Assembly: GCF_011759375.1 (NCBI RefSeq)
Contig: NZ_JAARML010000011.1
Coordinates: 47,458-111,457, forward strand
Direction of reading: 5' to 3'
Source: Paraflavitalea devenefica
GTDB taxonomy: Bacteria > Bacteroidota > Bacteroidia > Chitinophagales > Chitinophagaceae
DNA length: 64,000 nucleotides
The stretch's first letter is position 1, and every line of letters begins with the position of its first letter. Shown piece by piece: positions 49,985-59,662 of the stretch. Under the pieces are notes generated by a model that searched no databases, was not told the DNA's origin, and saw only the letters and a program-made list of their open reading frames with translations. Both the position numbers and the translations under genes were made by a program.

Positions 49985-52510
49985 ATGGATAACAATTTTT
50001 CAGCCCAGGTAAAGGAGATCATATCGTTTAGCAGGGAGGAAGCTTTGCGGCTGGGGAATGATTTTATTGGTACTGAACATTTGTTGCTGGGGCTGATCCG
50101 TGAGGGAGAAAATACAGCAGTTCGTATATTGAAAAGCTTTAACGTGGATCTGTACGAATTACGCAAAGAGGTGGAACTCGCAGTAAAAGACAAGACCGGT
50201 AAAAACATCGCCAACATAAACAGCTTACCGTTGACTAAGCAGGCAGAGAAAGTGATCCGTGTCACGGTATTGGAAGCCAAGGCCCTCAAAAGCCCTACCG
50301 TTGAAACGGAGCACCTCATGCTCTCCATACTCAAGAACAAAGAAAACATAGCTACTCAAATTTTAAATCAATTCGACGTGGATTACGATTTATTCAGAAA
50401 CGAGTTGGGTGTAGTTAAAAGCAATGATGTTCGCAGCGAATATGCCGATGAGAACGAAGATGACTTTGATGAGGAAAAGAAATATTCGCAACAGAAATCA
50501 CGTGCCGCCGGTAATGCTAAAAGCAAAACACCCGTACTGGACAATTTTGGCCGTGATATAACCCGGCTGGCAGAAAGTGGTGCGCTGGACCCCATTGTAG
50601 GAAGGGAAGAAGAGATAGAGCGGGTGTCGCAGATACTTTCCCGTCGTAAAAAGAACAATCCCATCCTGATCGGTGAGCCCGGCGTGGGTAAGACCGCTAT
50701 CGTGGAAGGACTGGCGCTGCGCATCGTACAGCGTAAAGTGTCCAGGGTATTGTTCGACAAACGTGTTATATCACTCGATCTTGCCGCACTCGTGGCAGGT
50801 ACCAAATACCGTGGTCAGTTTGAAGAACGCATGAAAGCCATCATGAATGAACTGGAAAAGAACCGTGATGTCATCCTGTTCATTGATGAGATCCATACCA
50901 TCGTAGGCGCCGGTGGCGCCAGTGGTTCACTGGATGCTTCCAACATCTTCAAGCCGGCCCTGGCAAGAGGCGAGCTCCAATGCATTGGCGCTTCTACACT
51001 CGATGAGTACCGCATGTACATCGAGAAAGATGGCGCGCTCGACCGCCGCTTCCAGAAAGTGATGGTAGAACCACCCAGCGTGGATGAGACCATCCAGATC
51101 CTTAACAACATCAAGTCTAAATACGAAGACTACCACAACGTTACTTACAACAACGAAGCCATTGATGCCTGCGTGAAGCTCAGCGACCGCTACATCACCG
51201 ACCGTCTGCTGCCCGACAAGGCCATAGACGTGATGGATGAAGTAGGGGCCCGGGTACACCTCAAGAACATCAACGTGCCGAAAGAGATCCTTGACCTGGA
51301 AAAGAAGATCGAGGATGTGAAAGTGGAAAAGAACAAAGTGGTGAAGAGCCAGAAATTTGAAGAGGCCGCCTCACTCAGGGATACCGAAAAACGCCTGCAG
51401 GAAGAGCTGGAAAAAGCCAAGGCAAGCTGGGAAGAAGAAAGCAAGCACAAACGTTACCCCATTGATGAAGAAGCCATCGCCGAAGTGGTGAGCATGATGA
51501 CCGGTATACCGGTGAAGAGAATGGTACAGGCCGAAACAGAGAAGCTGCGCAACATGACCATTGACATGCGCAACATGGTCGTAGGCCAGGACGATGCCAT
51601 CCTCAAAGTAGTGAAAGCCATCCAGCGTAACAGGGTAGGGTTGAAAGATCCTAAAAAGCCCATCGGCACCTTCATCTTCCTCGGACCTACCGGGGTGGGT
51701 AAAACCGAGCTGGCAAGGGCGCTGGCCCGTTACATGTTCGACTCAGAAGATGCGCTCATCCGCATTGACATGAGCGAATACATGGAGAAATTCACCGTAA
51801 GCCGTTTAATTGGTGCGCCTCCCGGATACGTAGGATATGAAGAAGGTGGTCAGCTCACGGAGCGTGTACGCCGCAAACCATACTCGGTGATCCTGCTCGA
51901 TGAGATCGAGAAAGCACACCCCGATATCTACAACATCCTGTTACAGGTACTGGACGACGGACAGTTGACCGATGGCCTGGGCCGGAGAGTAGACTTCAAG
52001 AATACGCTCATCATCATGACCTCCAACATTGGCGTACGCCAGTTGAAAGACTTTGGTGACGGCGTAGGGTTTGCCACCGCCTCCCGTACGCAGAATGCCG
52101 AAGAGAACAACAAAGCGGTCATCGAAAAGGCCCTCAAGAGGACCTTCTCTCCTGAGTTCCTGAACCGTATTGATGATGTAGTGATCTTCAACTCACTCCA
52201 CAAGGAGCATATCTTCCTCATCATTGATATCCTCATGAAGGGCGTTATGAAGAGACTCTTAAGCCTCGGATTCAGCCTGGAGCTCACCGAAGAAGCCAAA
52301 AACTTCATCGCTGAAAAAGGATACGATCAGCAGTTTGGTGCACGTCCGCTGCACAGGGCCATCCAGAAATACCTGGAAGATCCTTTGGCAGAAGAGATCC
52401 TCAACCTGCACATCAAACAGGGCGATATCATGATCGCTGACCTCGATAAGGAAAAAACAAAGATCCTGTTCTCTTTAAAGGAACAACCCAAAGAGAAATC
52501 TGAAGCATAA
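49985..52510 (+). CDS. clpC: ATP-dependent Clp protease ATP-binding subunit ClpC
   Basis: 841 residues. Two Clp_N repeats (to about residue 150; SREEALRLGNDFIGTEHLLL; TVETEHLMLSIL), first AAA+ domain with Walker A GEPGVGKT near residue 229 and Walker B ILFIDEIH, a UVR-type coiled linker (KFEEAASLRDTEKRLQEELE), then a second AAA+ domain with GPTGVGKT near residue 566, VILLDEIEKAHPDIYNILLQ, and the D2 C-terminal domain (FGARPLHRAIQKYLEDPLAE). It unfolds proteins for ClpP or acts alone as a chaperone. The UVR motif separates it from ClpA/ClpB. It is followed by a strong terminator. Confidence 0.96.
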   Translation: MDNNFSAQVKEIISFSREEALRLGNDFIGTEHLLLGLIREGENTAVRILKSFNVDLYELRKEVELAVKDKTGKNIANINSLPLTKQAEKVIRVTVLEAKALKSPTVETEHLMLSILKNKENIATQILNQFDVDYDLFRNELGVVKSNDVRSEYADENEDDFDEEKKYSQQKSRAAGNAKSKTPVLDNFGRDITRLAESGALDPIVGREEEIERVSQILSRRKKNNPILIGEPGVGKTAIVEGLALRIVQRKVSRVLFDKRVISLDLAALVAGTKYRGQFEERMKAIMNELEKNRDVILFIDEIHTIVGAGGASGSLDASNIFKPALARGELQCIGASTLDEYRMYIEKDGALDRRFQKVMVEPPSVDETIQILNNIKSKYEDYHNVTYNNEAIDACVKLSDRYITDRLLPDKAIDVMDEVGARVHLKNINVPKEILDLEKKIEDVKVEKNKVVKSQKFEEAASLRDTEKRLQEELEKAKASWEEESKHKRYPIDEEAIAEVVSMMTGIPVKRMVQAETEKLRNMTIDMRNMVVGQDDAILKVVKAIQRNRVGLKDPKKPIGTFIFLGPTGVGKTELARALARYMFDSEDALIRIDMSEYMEKFTVSRLIGAPPGYVGYEEGGQLTERVRRKPYSVILLDEIEKAHPDIYNILLQVLDDGQLTDGLGRRVDFKNTLIIMTSNIGVRQLKDFGDGVGFATASRTQNAEENNKAVIEKALKRTFSPEFLNRIDDVVIFNSLHKEHIFLIIDILMKGVMKRLLSLGFSLELTEEAKNFIAEKGYDQQFGARPLHRAIQKYLEDPLAEEILNLHIKQGDIMIADLDKEKTKILFSLKEQPKEKSEA

Positions 52511-52528
52511 ACATTCGGATTCTACTAT

Positions 52529-52564
52529 AAAAAAAACCCCTCCGCATCCCGGAGGGGTTTTTTC
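52529..52564. terminator. Bidirectional terminator after clpC
   Basis: A-run, then CCCCTCC-GCATCCC-GGAGGGG, then TTTTTTCTT, 19 bp after the clpC stop. Just after it, GCGAGACTTGCAGTCTCGC at about 52579-52598 is another small palindrome. Confidence 0.93.
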
Positions 52565-52720
52565 TTGTCAGGAGCGCTCTGCGAGACTTGCAGTCTCGCA
52601 GTTCTATTCCCGGGCTTTCAGCCCGATCAAAGCAAAAGCCCTTCGAAGCAAACGAATAATTAATAATCAGTAATCAACCCCCGTTTTCTTGATTAAGATC
52701 ATACACTTTTATAATATAAC

Positions 52721-52920
52721 TTGTCGTTAATACTACAAGTCCCTCTGTTTTTATCCTGTAAACAGGCCGTGGCATTTTCGCAATGCCGATCCCCCGCTTA
52801 CAGATCAATGGTAAAATCCAATGCTTGTGACAAACAAGGTGACTTACGCGTAGTAGGTCCGGTAATCGTCCCCGCTACATTTTTAATGCCGCTCTGCCTG
52901 TGTAGAGCGGCATTATCTTT
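52721..52920 (+). ncRNA. Candidate structured RNA with its own terminator, 6S-like layout
   Basis: No coding frame is supported here, but the sequence folds well by eye. A closing stem pairs TACTAC (52731-52736) with GTAGTA (52850-52855), plus outer CG-TTA pairs. The apical arm is CTGTAA...TTACAG (52756-52802) enclosing GGCATT-TTCGC-AATGCC. A small hairpin CTTGT-GACAA-ACAAG lies on the 3' side of the central open region. The end is a perfect 11-bp terminator stem AATGCCGCTCT/AGAGCGGCATT (52885-52914) with ATCTTT. A long rod with a central bubble and a small 3' hairpin is how 6S RNA is built. The family name is a guess; the presence of a structured, terminated transcript is better supported. 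Confidence 0.5.
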
Positions 52921-53000
52921 AACCCTGCATCTTGCTAACAGCTAATGGCTAATAGCTAATACCTAATTCCTGCTTTTCCTTAGCTTTGCGTAGTTACATC

Positions 53001-53684
53001 ATGGAAAAAAAGATCATCATTACCATCGACGGCTGGTCGTCCTGCGGCAAAAGTACCCTCGCCAAGCAACTGGCGCGCGAACTGGGTTATGTATACATTG
53101 ACAGTGGCGCCATGTACCGCGCCATTACCCTCTATTTTCTCCGCAATCATATTGACTGGACCAAACACAAGGCCGTTGAAGACGCCCTGAAAAAAATATC
53201 CCTCGAATTCCTTTCCAATCACAAGAACGGACAAAGCGAAATATACCTCAACGGGGAAAACGTGGAATACGTTATCCGCGACCTGGTTGTTGCAGAAAAA
53301 GTGAGCGAGGTGGCGGCCATCAAAGAAGTACGCCAGTTTGCCGTAAAGCAGCAACAATCCATGGGACGTAAAAAAGGCATCGTCATGGATGGACGTGATA
53401 TCGGCACTGTGGTATTTCCCGATGCTGAACTAAAGATCTTCATGACGGCCGATAATGCCATCCGCGTGGAGCGGCGTTTCCGCGAGTTGTACGACAAGAA
53501 TCCCAACATCACCATAGAGGAAGTAAAGTCTAACCTGGAAATGCGCGACTACATTGACTCGCACCGCGAAATAAGTCCGCTGCGCCAGGCAGATGATGCG
53601 CTCCTGCTCGACAACTCCAAACTCACCATGCGCGAGCAACTGGACATTGGGCTGGGCTGGGTAAAAGAACGGCTCAGTTCTTAA
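53001..53684 (+). CDS. cmk: Cytidylate kinase
   Basis: 227 residues from ATG 53001 (MEKKIIITIDGWSSCGKSTL). An upstream TTG would add five residues and is less likely. P-loop GWSSCGKST at about residues 10-18; the CMP-specific region DSGAMYRAITLYFLRNHIDW; the GRDIGTVVFPDAELKIFMTA block with the GRDIG motif; and RDYIDSHREISPLRQADDAL. Together these are the standard motifs of bacterial CMP kinase, which makes CDP for RNA, DNA and lipid synthesis. It overlaps the facing acyltransferase gene by 11 bp at the 3' ends. Confidence 0.95.
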   Translation: MEKKIIITIDGWSSCGKSTLAKQLARELGYVYIDSGAMYRAITLYFLRNHIDWTKHKAVEDALKKISLEFLSNHKNGQSEIYLNGENVEYVIRDLVVAEKVSEVAAIKEVRQFAVKQQQSMGRKKGIVMDGRDIGTVVFPDAELKIFMTADNAIRVERRFRELYDKNPNITIEEVKSNLEMRDYIDSHREISPLRQADDALLLDNSKLTMREQLDIGLGWVKERLSS

Positions 53685-54891
53685 CGATAAAGGCAAACCG
53701 GTCTTTCAGCGTCAGGAACCGCTTTTCAAACAAATGATAGGAAAGCATACTGAGGCCTATCGTGATCAGCAGGGCTGCTACGCCCTGGGCAATATTCACC
53801 AGTACGGAGAACTCATTGGCGCCTGCCTGCCTGAACAGGACCAGGGCAGCATAAATACCAATAAAGTGCAGGCAGTACAGGCCGTACGTATAAATGCCCA
53901 TACTGGTCATTCTTTTAAATTGGGAGAACTTATAAAAAGAACGTTGGGAGAAATTTTGCTCTACAATGATCAGCCCGAAGAACAGGGCAATGATCAATCT
54001 TTCGGGTATGGTCATAACGCCCGCATAAAACAGCTTGCGGCGCAGGATAAATAAACCGGCCGCCACTACATAGATCCCGATGATCTGCCAGCGGGGTAGG
54101 TGGGTGACCCACCGCAGGAAAGGGCTGTCATAGGAAGTATAATAAGCCATCAATCCACCCAGCGCCATATCACCAATAACGGCAAACGTATTAAAATACA
54201 GAACGGCTGGTTCATTATAATGCACCGCCCGGAATACCAGCGAGCCGGCCAGGATGGCCAGGCAGGCATACTTAAAATAGCGCAGGGGCAGCAGGCTCAG
54301 CAGCAGGGGCCAGGTGAGGTAAAACTGTTCCTCGATCGCAATGGACCAAAGAATACCCAATATCAGCGAATTGGGATGCCCGGTTTGTATAACGTCAAAA
54401 TTATTCAGGAAAGTGAGGTAATAAACGGGGCGGGCATGTTCGGCTGCGTTCATCCCTATCAGATGGGCCACGGAGGGAAACACCACAAACCCGATAAACA
54501 CGCATAAATAAAATAGGGGCCAGATGCGCAGGATGCGACGCATATAAAAATGGCCTACATGGATCTTCCCCGTATATTCTTTTTCCCGGATCAGCAGGAA
54601 AGTGATCAGGAATCCGCTCAGCACAAAAAAGAAATTCACGCCCAGGTTCCCGTTCTGGAACAGGAGGCTAAATACCTTGAAAAAAGCAGGCACTTCCAGG
54701 TTATTGGCCTGGTAATGTTCTACTGTTGTTTTATTAATATGGAAGAGGAAGACCAGGAAAAAGCATACAAACCGCAACCCATCCAGGTTGGGAAAAAATA
54801 CCTTGGCCTTTTTGGCATGGGGCATAGGTATGACGGTAGGTTGGGGCACATCCGCTACGGCATGGGCCTGCGGACGAGGGGTTAACGACAT
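53674..54891 (-). CDS. Acyltransferase 3 family membrane protein (OafA-like)
   Basis: 405 residues with about ten TM helices. The family entry motif is FFPNLDGLRFVCFFLVFLFH, with the conserved Asp and the catalytic-type His (FLFHINK), followed by NGNLGVNFFFVLSGFLITFL and RRILRIWPLFYLCVFIGFVV. Such proteins O-acylate cell-surface sugars at the inner membrane. It is a single-domain protein with no SGNH tail. It is divergent from the MBOAT-type O-acyltransferase gene at 55143, so two different acyl-transfer systems lie side by side. Confidence 0.9.
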   Translation of the reverse strand: MSLTPRPQAHAVADVPQPTVIPMPHAKKAKVFFPNLDGLRFVCFFLVFLFHINKTTVEHYQANNLEVPAFFKVFSLLFQNGNLGVNFFFVLSGFLITFLLIREKEYTGKIHVGHFYMRRILRIWPLFYLCVFIGFVVFPSVAHLIGMNAAEHARPVYYLTFLNNFDVIQTGHPNSLILGILWSIAIEEQFYLTWPLLLSLLPLRYFKYACLAILAGSLVFRAVHYNEPAVLYFNTFAVIGDMALGGLMAYYTSYDSPFLRWVTHLPRWQIIGIYVVAAGLFILRRKLFYAGVMTIPERLIIALFFGLIIVEQNFSQRSFYKFSQFKRMTSMGIYTYGLYCLHFIGIYAALVLFRQAGANEFSVLVNIAQGVAALLITIGLSMLSYHLFEKRFLTLKDRFAFIVKN

Positions 54892-54928
54892 GCCTCAAAA
54901 ATAACACTAATGCGTAAGTCCTCCAAGC

Positions 54929-54977
54929 AGTCGCCAGCCTCTGGCTGGTGACGGGTATTTCAAAGCGGCTGGCTTTG
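54929..54977. repeat. Repeat shared with 9471-9520
   Basis: AGTCGCCAGCCTCTGGCTGG, then TGACGGGTATTTCAAAGC and GGCTGGCTTTG. Confidence 0.8.
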
Positions 54978-55142
54978 TTTCCCCTTCCCGGGCCAACTAT
55001 ATAATAATTTTTCCTATTTTGACGTTTATCTGGGTAATTTTAAGGCGCCCAAAGGGCATCTCATCATTCATTGCTTCCGGTTATGGACTGATTTGCTTTA
55101 CTTTGCGCCCGGTTTCCTATTATACCCTTAAGCACAGCCAGG

Positions 55143-56585
55143 ATGGTATTTAACAGCATTACATTCTTAATATTCAGCGGTATCTTCTTCCCCGTTTACT
55201 TCCTTACCAAAGGAAAGTTGCGCCTGTGGTGGATACTGCTGGCCAGTTACGTATTCTATGGCTGGTGGGATTGGCGTTTCCTCACGCTCATCATGATCTC
55301 CACCTTCATGGACTACAACTTTGGTAAGCTCATCGGCGCCACGGAAGAGAAACGGAAACGGCGCACCTACCTCATCTTTAGTATGATCATGAACCTCGGC
55401 TTCCTGGGGTTCTTCAAATACTTCAACTTCTTTATTGACAGCTTTGTGAGCATGATGCATGCGTTTGGCTTCCAGCCTTCCGTGACCACGCTGCAGATCA
55501 TGCTGCCCATCGGTATCTCTTTCTATACCTTCCAGAGCTTGTCGTACACCATTGACATCTACCGCCGGGAAATACCCGTAGAGCGGAACATGCTCAAATT
55601 TGCCGCCTTCATTGCGCTATTTCCGCAGTTAGTGGCCGGGCCTATTGTAAGGGCCAGGGACCTGCTGCCGCAAATGAATACCGACAAGAAATTTGACTGG
55701 GACAATTTCAATTCCGGCCTGGGGCGCATACTCTGGGGCTTCTTCAAAAAAGTGGCCATTGCCGATTCGCTGGCGCCCTTTGTTGATCAGTGCTGGGCCG
55801 ATCCCACCAAATTCTCTTCTTCGCACCTGTTCATCGGGGTCATCTTCTACTCCTTCCAGATCTATTGCGACTTCTCCGGCTACTCCGATATTGCCATCGG
55901 TTTGGCGCGGATCATGGGATACCGCTTCGTGGAGAACTTTAAAACGCCTTACTTCTCCCAAAGCTTCAGTGAGTTCTGGACACGCTGGCATATCTCCCTC
56001 TCCAGTTGGCTGCGCGATTACCTCTACATTCCGCTCGGGGGTAACAGGAAGGGGAAGTTCAATACCTACAAGAACAACATGATCACCATGTTGCTGGGGG
56101 GATTGTGGCATGGGGCCAACCTCGCCTTCATATTCTGGGGCTTCTTGCATGGCGTATACCTCATTCTGCAGCGGGTCACCACGCCCATCTGGCGGAAATT
56201 TGTGCAGATCGTGCGTATGCCTGCCTTCCTCAACTCAGCCATTTGCATCGTCATCGTATATACATTAACCGTATTTGCCTGGATCTACTTCCGGTCGGGC
56301 AGCATGGGGCATAGCAGCTTTGCCATTGCCAATACCATCATCGGCCGGATATTATCGTTTGAAGACTTTAACTGGGCCAGTACCTTTAACAAATACCAGA
56401 TATTAAAAGGCTTTTTATTACTGAGTATCATGCTGGCGGTGGAGATCACCAATCAGCGGGTGTCATGGAACGTAACACAACTGCAGCGTCCCGCTTTGCG
56501 GATAGCGCTCTTTGCTTCCGTGCTGTGGCTCATCGCCCTGTTTGGAACATTCTCTGCCAACTCATTTATATATTTCCAGTTTTAA
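55143..56585 (+). CDS. MBOAT family O-acyltransferase (AlgI/DltB-like)
   Basis: 480 residues and about ten TM helices. Family motifs: MVFNSITFLIFSGIFFPVYF at the start; LPIGISFYTFQSLSYTIDIY; FPQLVAGPIVRARDLLPQM; the catalytic-type His in MLLGGLWHGANLAFIFWGFL (near residue 322); and RWHISLSSWLRDYLYIPLGG. Relatives transfer acyl groups through the inner membrane onto alginate, teichoic acid or other surface polymers, together with a periplasmic SGNH-like partner. Such a partner follows 24 bp downstream. Confidence 0.94.
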   Translation: MVFNSITFLIFSGIFFPVYFLTKGKLRLWWILLASYVFYGWWDWRFLTLIMISTFMDYNFGKLIGATEEKRKRRTYLIFSMIMNLGFLGFFKYFNFFIDSFVSMMHAFGFQPSVTTLQIMLPIGISFYTFQSLSYTIDIYRREIPVERNMLKFAAFIALFPQLVAGPIVRARDLLPQMNTDKKFDWDNFNSGLGRILWGFFKKVAIADSLAPFVDQCWADPTKFSSSHLFIGVIFYSFQIYCDFSGYSDIAIGLARIMGYRFVENFKTPYFSQSFSEFWTRWHISLSSWLRDYLYIPLGGNRKGKFNTYKNNMITMLLGGLWHGANLAFIFWGFLHGVYLILQRVTTPIWRKFVQIVRMPAFLNSAICIVIVYTLTVFAWIYFRSGSMGHSSFAIANTIIGRILSFEDFNWASTFNKYQILKGFLLLSIMLAVEITNQRVSWNVTQLQRPALRIALFASVLWLIALFGTFSANSFIYFQF

Positions 56586-56609
56586 CCTGAATAGCGAAAG
56601 CGAAATATC

Positions 56610-57497
56610 ATGAAGAAAGCATCCTGGATTATCCTTTTTCTGGCCATTCTGTTTGTGGGCGACCGGCTCATCGGCTGGGTCTTCCAGCAGCAGATCACCA
56701 AGAGCCAGTTCCGCTATTCACGTATGTACCGGGGCGAAGGCCAGGCCGATATCCTCATTGTAGGTAATTCGCGCGGCCTCAACTTCTACCAGCCCAGCGT
56801 AGAGCAGGCCACCGGACTTAAAACCTTCAGCCTTTGCTATTACAGCATGCCCTGTGAAATAGCCACCGTGCTTACGCAGGACTACCTGGATAAATATCCC
56901 AACATCAGGACCGTATTGGTGGAGATCACCGTAATAGAAATGTCGGATGATAAACTGTTGCCGGGATTCACTACTTACATGCCTTATTCTCCCCGCATTG
57001 ATTCTGTGCTGAAGGACAAGACAGAAGATACCTGGTATTACTCCAAGTTCTCCCATATCTACCGTTTCAACAATGAGGTATTCCAGCGGGCCATGTACTA
57101 CCGCAACAAGCTGGACGATGACTGGTACTTCGACAGGACCATCTCACAGGACCTCATCAACCAGGCGGCGCACCGCAGCGTGGAATTCAAAGTGCCCGAT
57201 AAACACGTGAATGACATCAAGCTGCTGGCCGATTATTGCCGTGCTAAAAACATCAACGTAAAATTCGTGATTGGGCCCTTCTTCCCCGGTTATACTGTAA
57301 AGGGGCTGGATGTATTAAAACGAAAAGTGGAGGCTGCTACGGGCTATCCGGTGTATGATTACAGCTATTCCATAAAGGACAATAACTCCTTCTCCGACTA
57401 CCTGCATGCCAACCTGAAAGGGGGCGAAGAGATCGTCAACATCATGGTAAAAGACGGCGTACTGCCCGTCGCCAACAAACACGTCGCCGGTAAATAA
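56610..57497 (+). CDS. SGNH-like partner of the MBOAT O-acyltransferase
   Basis: 295 residues with an N-terminal membrane anchor (SWIILFLAILFVGDRLIGWV). The block-I motif of SGNH hydrolases is G52-N-S54-R-G (ILIVGNSRGLNFYQ), and the C-terminal block has D263-Y-L-H266 (SDYLHANLKGGEEI). So the Ser-Asp-His triad is present. The pair with the MBOAT gene matches the AlgI + AlgJ/AlgX or DltB + DltD scheme, in which this protein finishes acyl transfer to a polysaccharide in the periplasm. The polymer is unknown. An exopolysaccharide initiating transferase lies 13 kb to the left. Confidence 0.82.
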   Translation: MKKASWIILFLAILFVGDRLIGWVFQQQITKSQFRYSRMYRGEGQADILIVGNSRGLNFYQPSVEQATGLKTFSLCYYSMPCEIATVLTQDYLDKYPNIRTVLVEITVIEMSDDKLLPGFTTYMPYSPRIDSVLKDKTEDTWYYSKFSHIYRFNNEVFQRAMYYRNKLDDDWYFDRTISQDLINQAAHRSVEFKVPDKHVNDIKLLADYCRAKNINVKFVIGPFFPGYTVKGLDVLKRKVEAATGYPVYDYSYSIKDNNSFSDYLHANLKGGEEIVNIMVKDGVLPVANKHVAGK

Positions 57498-57528
57498 CAT
57501 ACCCCCTTCTTTGTCATCTCGAACTCTA

Positions 57529-57691
57529 TTTCCCCGTAGAGTCTCCCGAAGGGGACTCTGCGGCCTTGGTTCGTGTCCCCACGAACCAGCCCGAGCTTCG
57601 TATTTATTTCCCCGCAGAGTCTCCCGAAGGGGACTCTGCGGCCTTAAAAAAACGTCCCTCTCCACCCACGAACCAGCCCGAGCTTCGTATT
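57529..57691. repeat. Two-copy palindromic module
   Basis: Two units (57529-57602 and 57607-57691). Each has CCCCG(T/C)AGAGTCTCCCGA, AGGGGACTCTGCGGCCTT, and then CACGAACCAGCCCGAGCTTC with GTATT. The palindrome core also lies between the 74-bp direct repeats at 47593-47694. Confidence 0.88.
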
Positions 57692-57961
57692 ACAACCAGC
57701 CATACATAATACCCTGACTTTCAGCCTCTCTTTATTCAATTCTGGAATCTTTTCCAAAGATGGGAAAGATTCCCACCTTTTCAGCCTCCTGCTCCCCGGC
57801 ACGTAAAAATATTTTCTGTTTTGTATAAGTGCTTCATAAAGCGTTAAATGACAAATACTTGTAATCCATTTGGGGGACTCTGGTATTTGGGTATTCTGAC
57901 ATATGTTTTTTGATCTGGCGCGTCGTTGGAAATACACCTACCAACAATCTGATTAAGTAGT
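57692..57961. other. Upstream region of the T9SS cargo gene
   Basis: About 270 bp. No gene or clear hairpin. It should hold the promoter of the gene at 57962. Confidence 0.35.
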
Positions 57962-59599
57962 ATGAAGCATCTTTACCCTAAAACTTTCTGGACAATCCTT
58001 TTGATTTCTATTAGCATTACCACCTGGCAGTCTGCACAAGCCCAATGCCCCGCAGGTAGTATAACACCTACAGCCAACACTACCTACAACAATGGCCAGG
58101 TCATCTGTATCTCTTCCAGCTTTAGCGGAACGCTTACACTCAACAGTGGCGCTACCATGGTCATCATCAGTGGCGGCACTTTCACTGGTGACTTTAATGG
58201 CAAGAGCGGATCGATCATAGAAGTACAGGCAGGCGGCGCCTTTAAACCCGGCAATGCCAATAACCTTGCCTCAGCCATCGCTGTTAAAAAGAATGGTACA
58301 GCCATCTTAGGCACTGGTGGTTTAACCCTTGCCAATGGCTTTTCAGTTTCCAATTATGGCACCTTCACTTTTTCCAACGGTCCGACGCTGGAAAACAATA
58401 CAACAGTGACCAATACTTCCTGCGGAACTATGAGCTTTGGACAGACCACCACACTCAAAAACGGATCTGTACTGAATAACAGCGGCACCCTCACCTTCCA
58501 AAGTACACTGGCTACAGAGAGTGGCAGCACGATTGATAACCGTGGCAGGATTACGGTAGTGGGCGATTTTAATCCCAAAGGCTTCTTCAAAAACCAGTGG
58601 CAGGCGATATTTAAAGGCAATAACAACTTCAATGCAGGGGCTGATTCTATCATCAACCTCTATACCATGGTATTCAAAAATGCCATCCATGGTACCCTTA
58701 AAGTGCGCAATGAGGGATTGTTCTGGATAGGCGGCTCTTTTCAGCTCAATAGTGCAAGTGGTACAGGTGGTATCCAGATGACCCGTACCAATGCGCAGGT
58801 CCGTGTGAATGGTGCTATGGCGAATGGCGCTACCATCAGCGGGATAGGTAGGTTATATGTAGGCGGAGCACTTTCCAACAATGGCGGTACAATGGCCGGC
58901 AAGAACGGCAGTGAAAAATTATTCATCAATAAGTCGGTATCCAATGGCAGCGCTACCAATACACAGACAAGTGCATCCATGGTGGCAGAAGATACCACCA
59001 CCTTTACCGGTGGAGCTGGTAATCCCGACGTTTCCTGCGCCCAGTTATTGCCCATGACCGTATCATCCCTGAAAGGAGCATATAACGACAATGGGGTAGA
59101 CCTTAGCTGGTACACCCTTACAGAAAGCAACGGTAAAAAATTTGTGGTGGAGTACAGTACGGATGGAGTGGCTTTTGCAAAAGGGGGTGAAGTGGCTGCC
59201 AAAGGGAACAGCAATGCCAGGATCAACTATCAGTTCCGCTTTACCAAAATAACCGGCACTACGCTTTACTTCCGGTTGTTGCTGGAAGATGTGGATGGAA
59301 GCACAGAATATACCGGCATGGTGATGGTGAAAACGGGTGCTGCGCAAAAAATAACAGCGGGTGTATATCCCAATCCCTTTGCGGAAAAACTGGAAGTGAC
59401 CATTACACTGTCCACGAATACGGCTGTAGCTGTTAAACTATTCGACATGAATGGACGTACGGTAAGAACCCATAGCTATACCGGTCAGAGCGGCAGCAAT
59501 AAGTGGACACTTACCGGGCTGAGCGAATTGCCCCGTGGGTTGTACATCGTGGAAGTGGCGGCTGGTGAACAAAAATGGATACAAAAAATTATCAGGTAA
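57962..59599 (+). CDS. Secreted protein with type IX secretion C-terminal domain
   Basis: 545 residues. Sec signal (TFWTILLISISITTWQSAQA). Residues about 30-350 are a run of imperfect beta-helix-like turns rich in Asn, Gly, Ser and Thr (TLTLNSGATMVIISGGTFTG; SSIDNRG-like turns). Residues about 370-460 form a fibronectin-like sandwich (VDLSWYTLTESNGKKFVVEY). Residues about 468-545 are a type A T9SS sorting domain (AGVYPNPFAEKLEVTITLST; GLYIVEVAAGEQKWIQKIIR). The protein should be exported across the outer membrane and attached to the surface. The T9SS machinery itself is not in the window. A perfect terminator hairpin follows. Confidence 0.92.
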   Translation: MKHLYPKTFWTILLISISITTWQSAQAQCPAGSITPTANTTYNNGQVICISSSFSGTLTLNSGATMVIISGGTFTGDFNGKSGSIIEVQAGGAFKPGNANNLASAIAVKKNGTAILGTGGLTLANGFSVSNYGTFTFSNGPTLENNTTVTNTSCGTMSFGQTTTLKNGSVLNNSGTLTFQSTLATESGSTIDNRGRITVVGDFNPKGFFKNQWQAIFKGNNNFNAGADSIINLYTMVFKNAIHGTLKVRNEGLFWIGGSFQLNSASGTGGIQMTRTNAQVRVNGAMANGATISGIGRLYVGGALSNNGGTMAGKNGSEKLFINKSVSNGSATNTQTSASMVAEDTTTFTGGAGNPDVSCAQLLPMTVSSLKGAYNDNGVDLSWYTLTESNGKKFVVEYSTDGVAFAKGGEVAAKGNSNARINYQFRFTKITGTTLYFRLLLEDVDGSTEYTGMVMVKTGAAQKITAGVYPNPFAEKLEVTITLSTNTAVAVKLFDMNGRTVRTHSYTGQSGSNKWTLTGLSELPRGLYIVEVAAGEQKWIQKIIR

Positions 59600-59633
59600 T
59601 ACAAGGTGGTTTAGTTTCTATTAGTGGTGACGG

Positions 59634-59662
59634 GCCCCATCGAAAGATGGGGCTCTTCTTTT
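59634..59662 (+). terminator. Terminator after the T9SS cargo gene
   Basis: GCCCCATC-GAAA-GATGGGGC with a TTCTTTTA run, 35 bp after the stop. Confidence 0.93.

Noticed and set aside
57511..57717. A 68-codon frame with an internal amino-acid repeat
   Set aside because: The repeat is just the duplicated palindromic DNA module; no start signal or homology.
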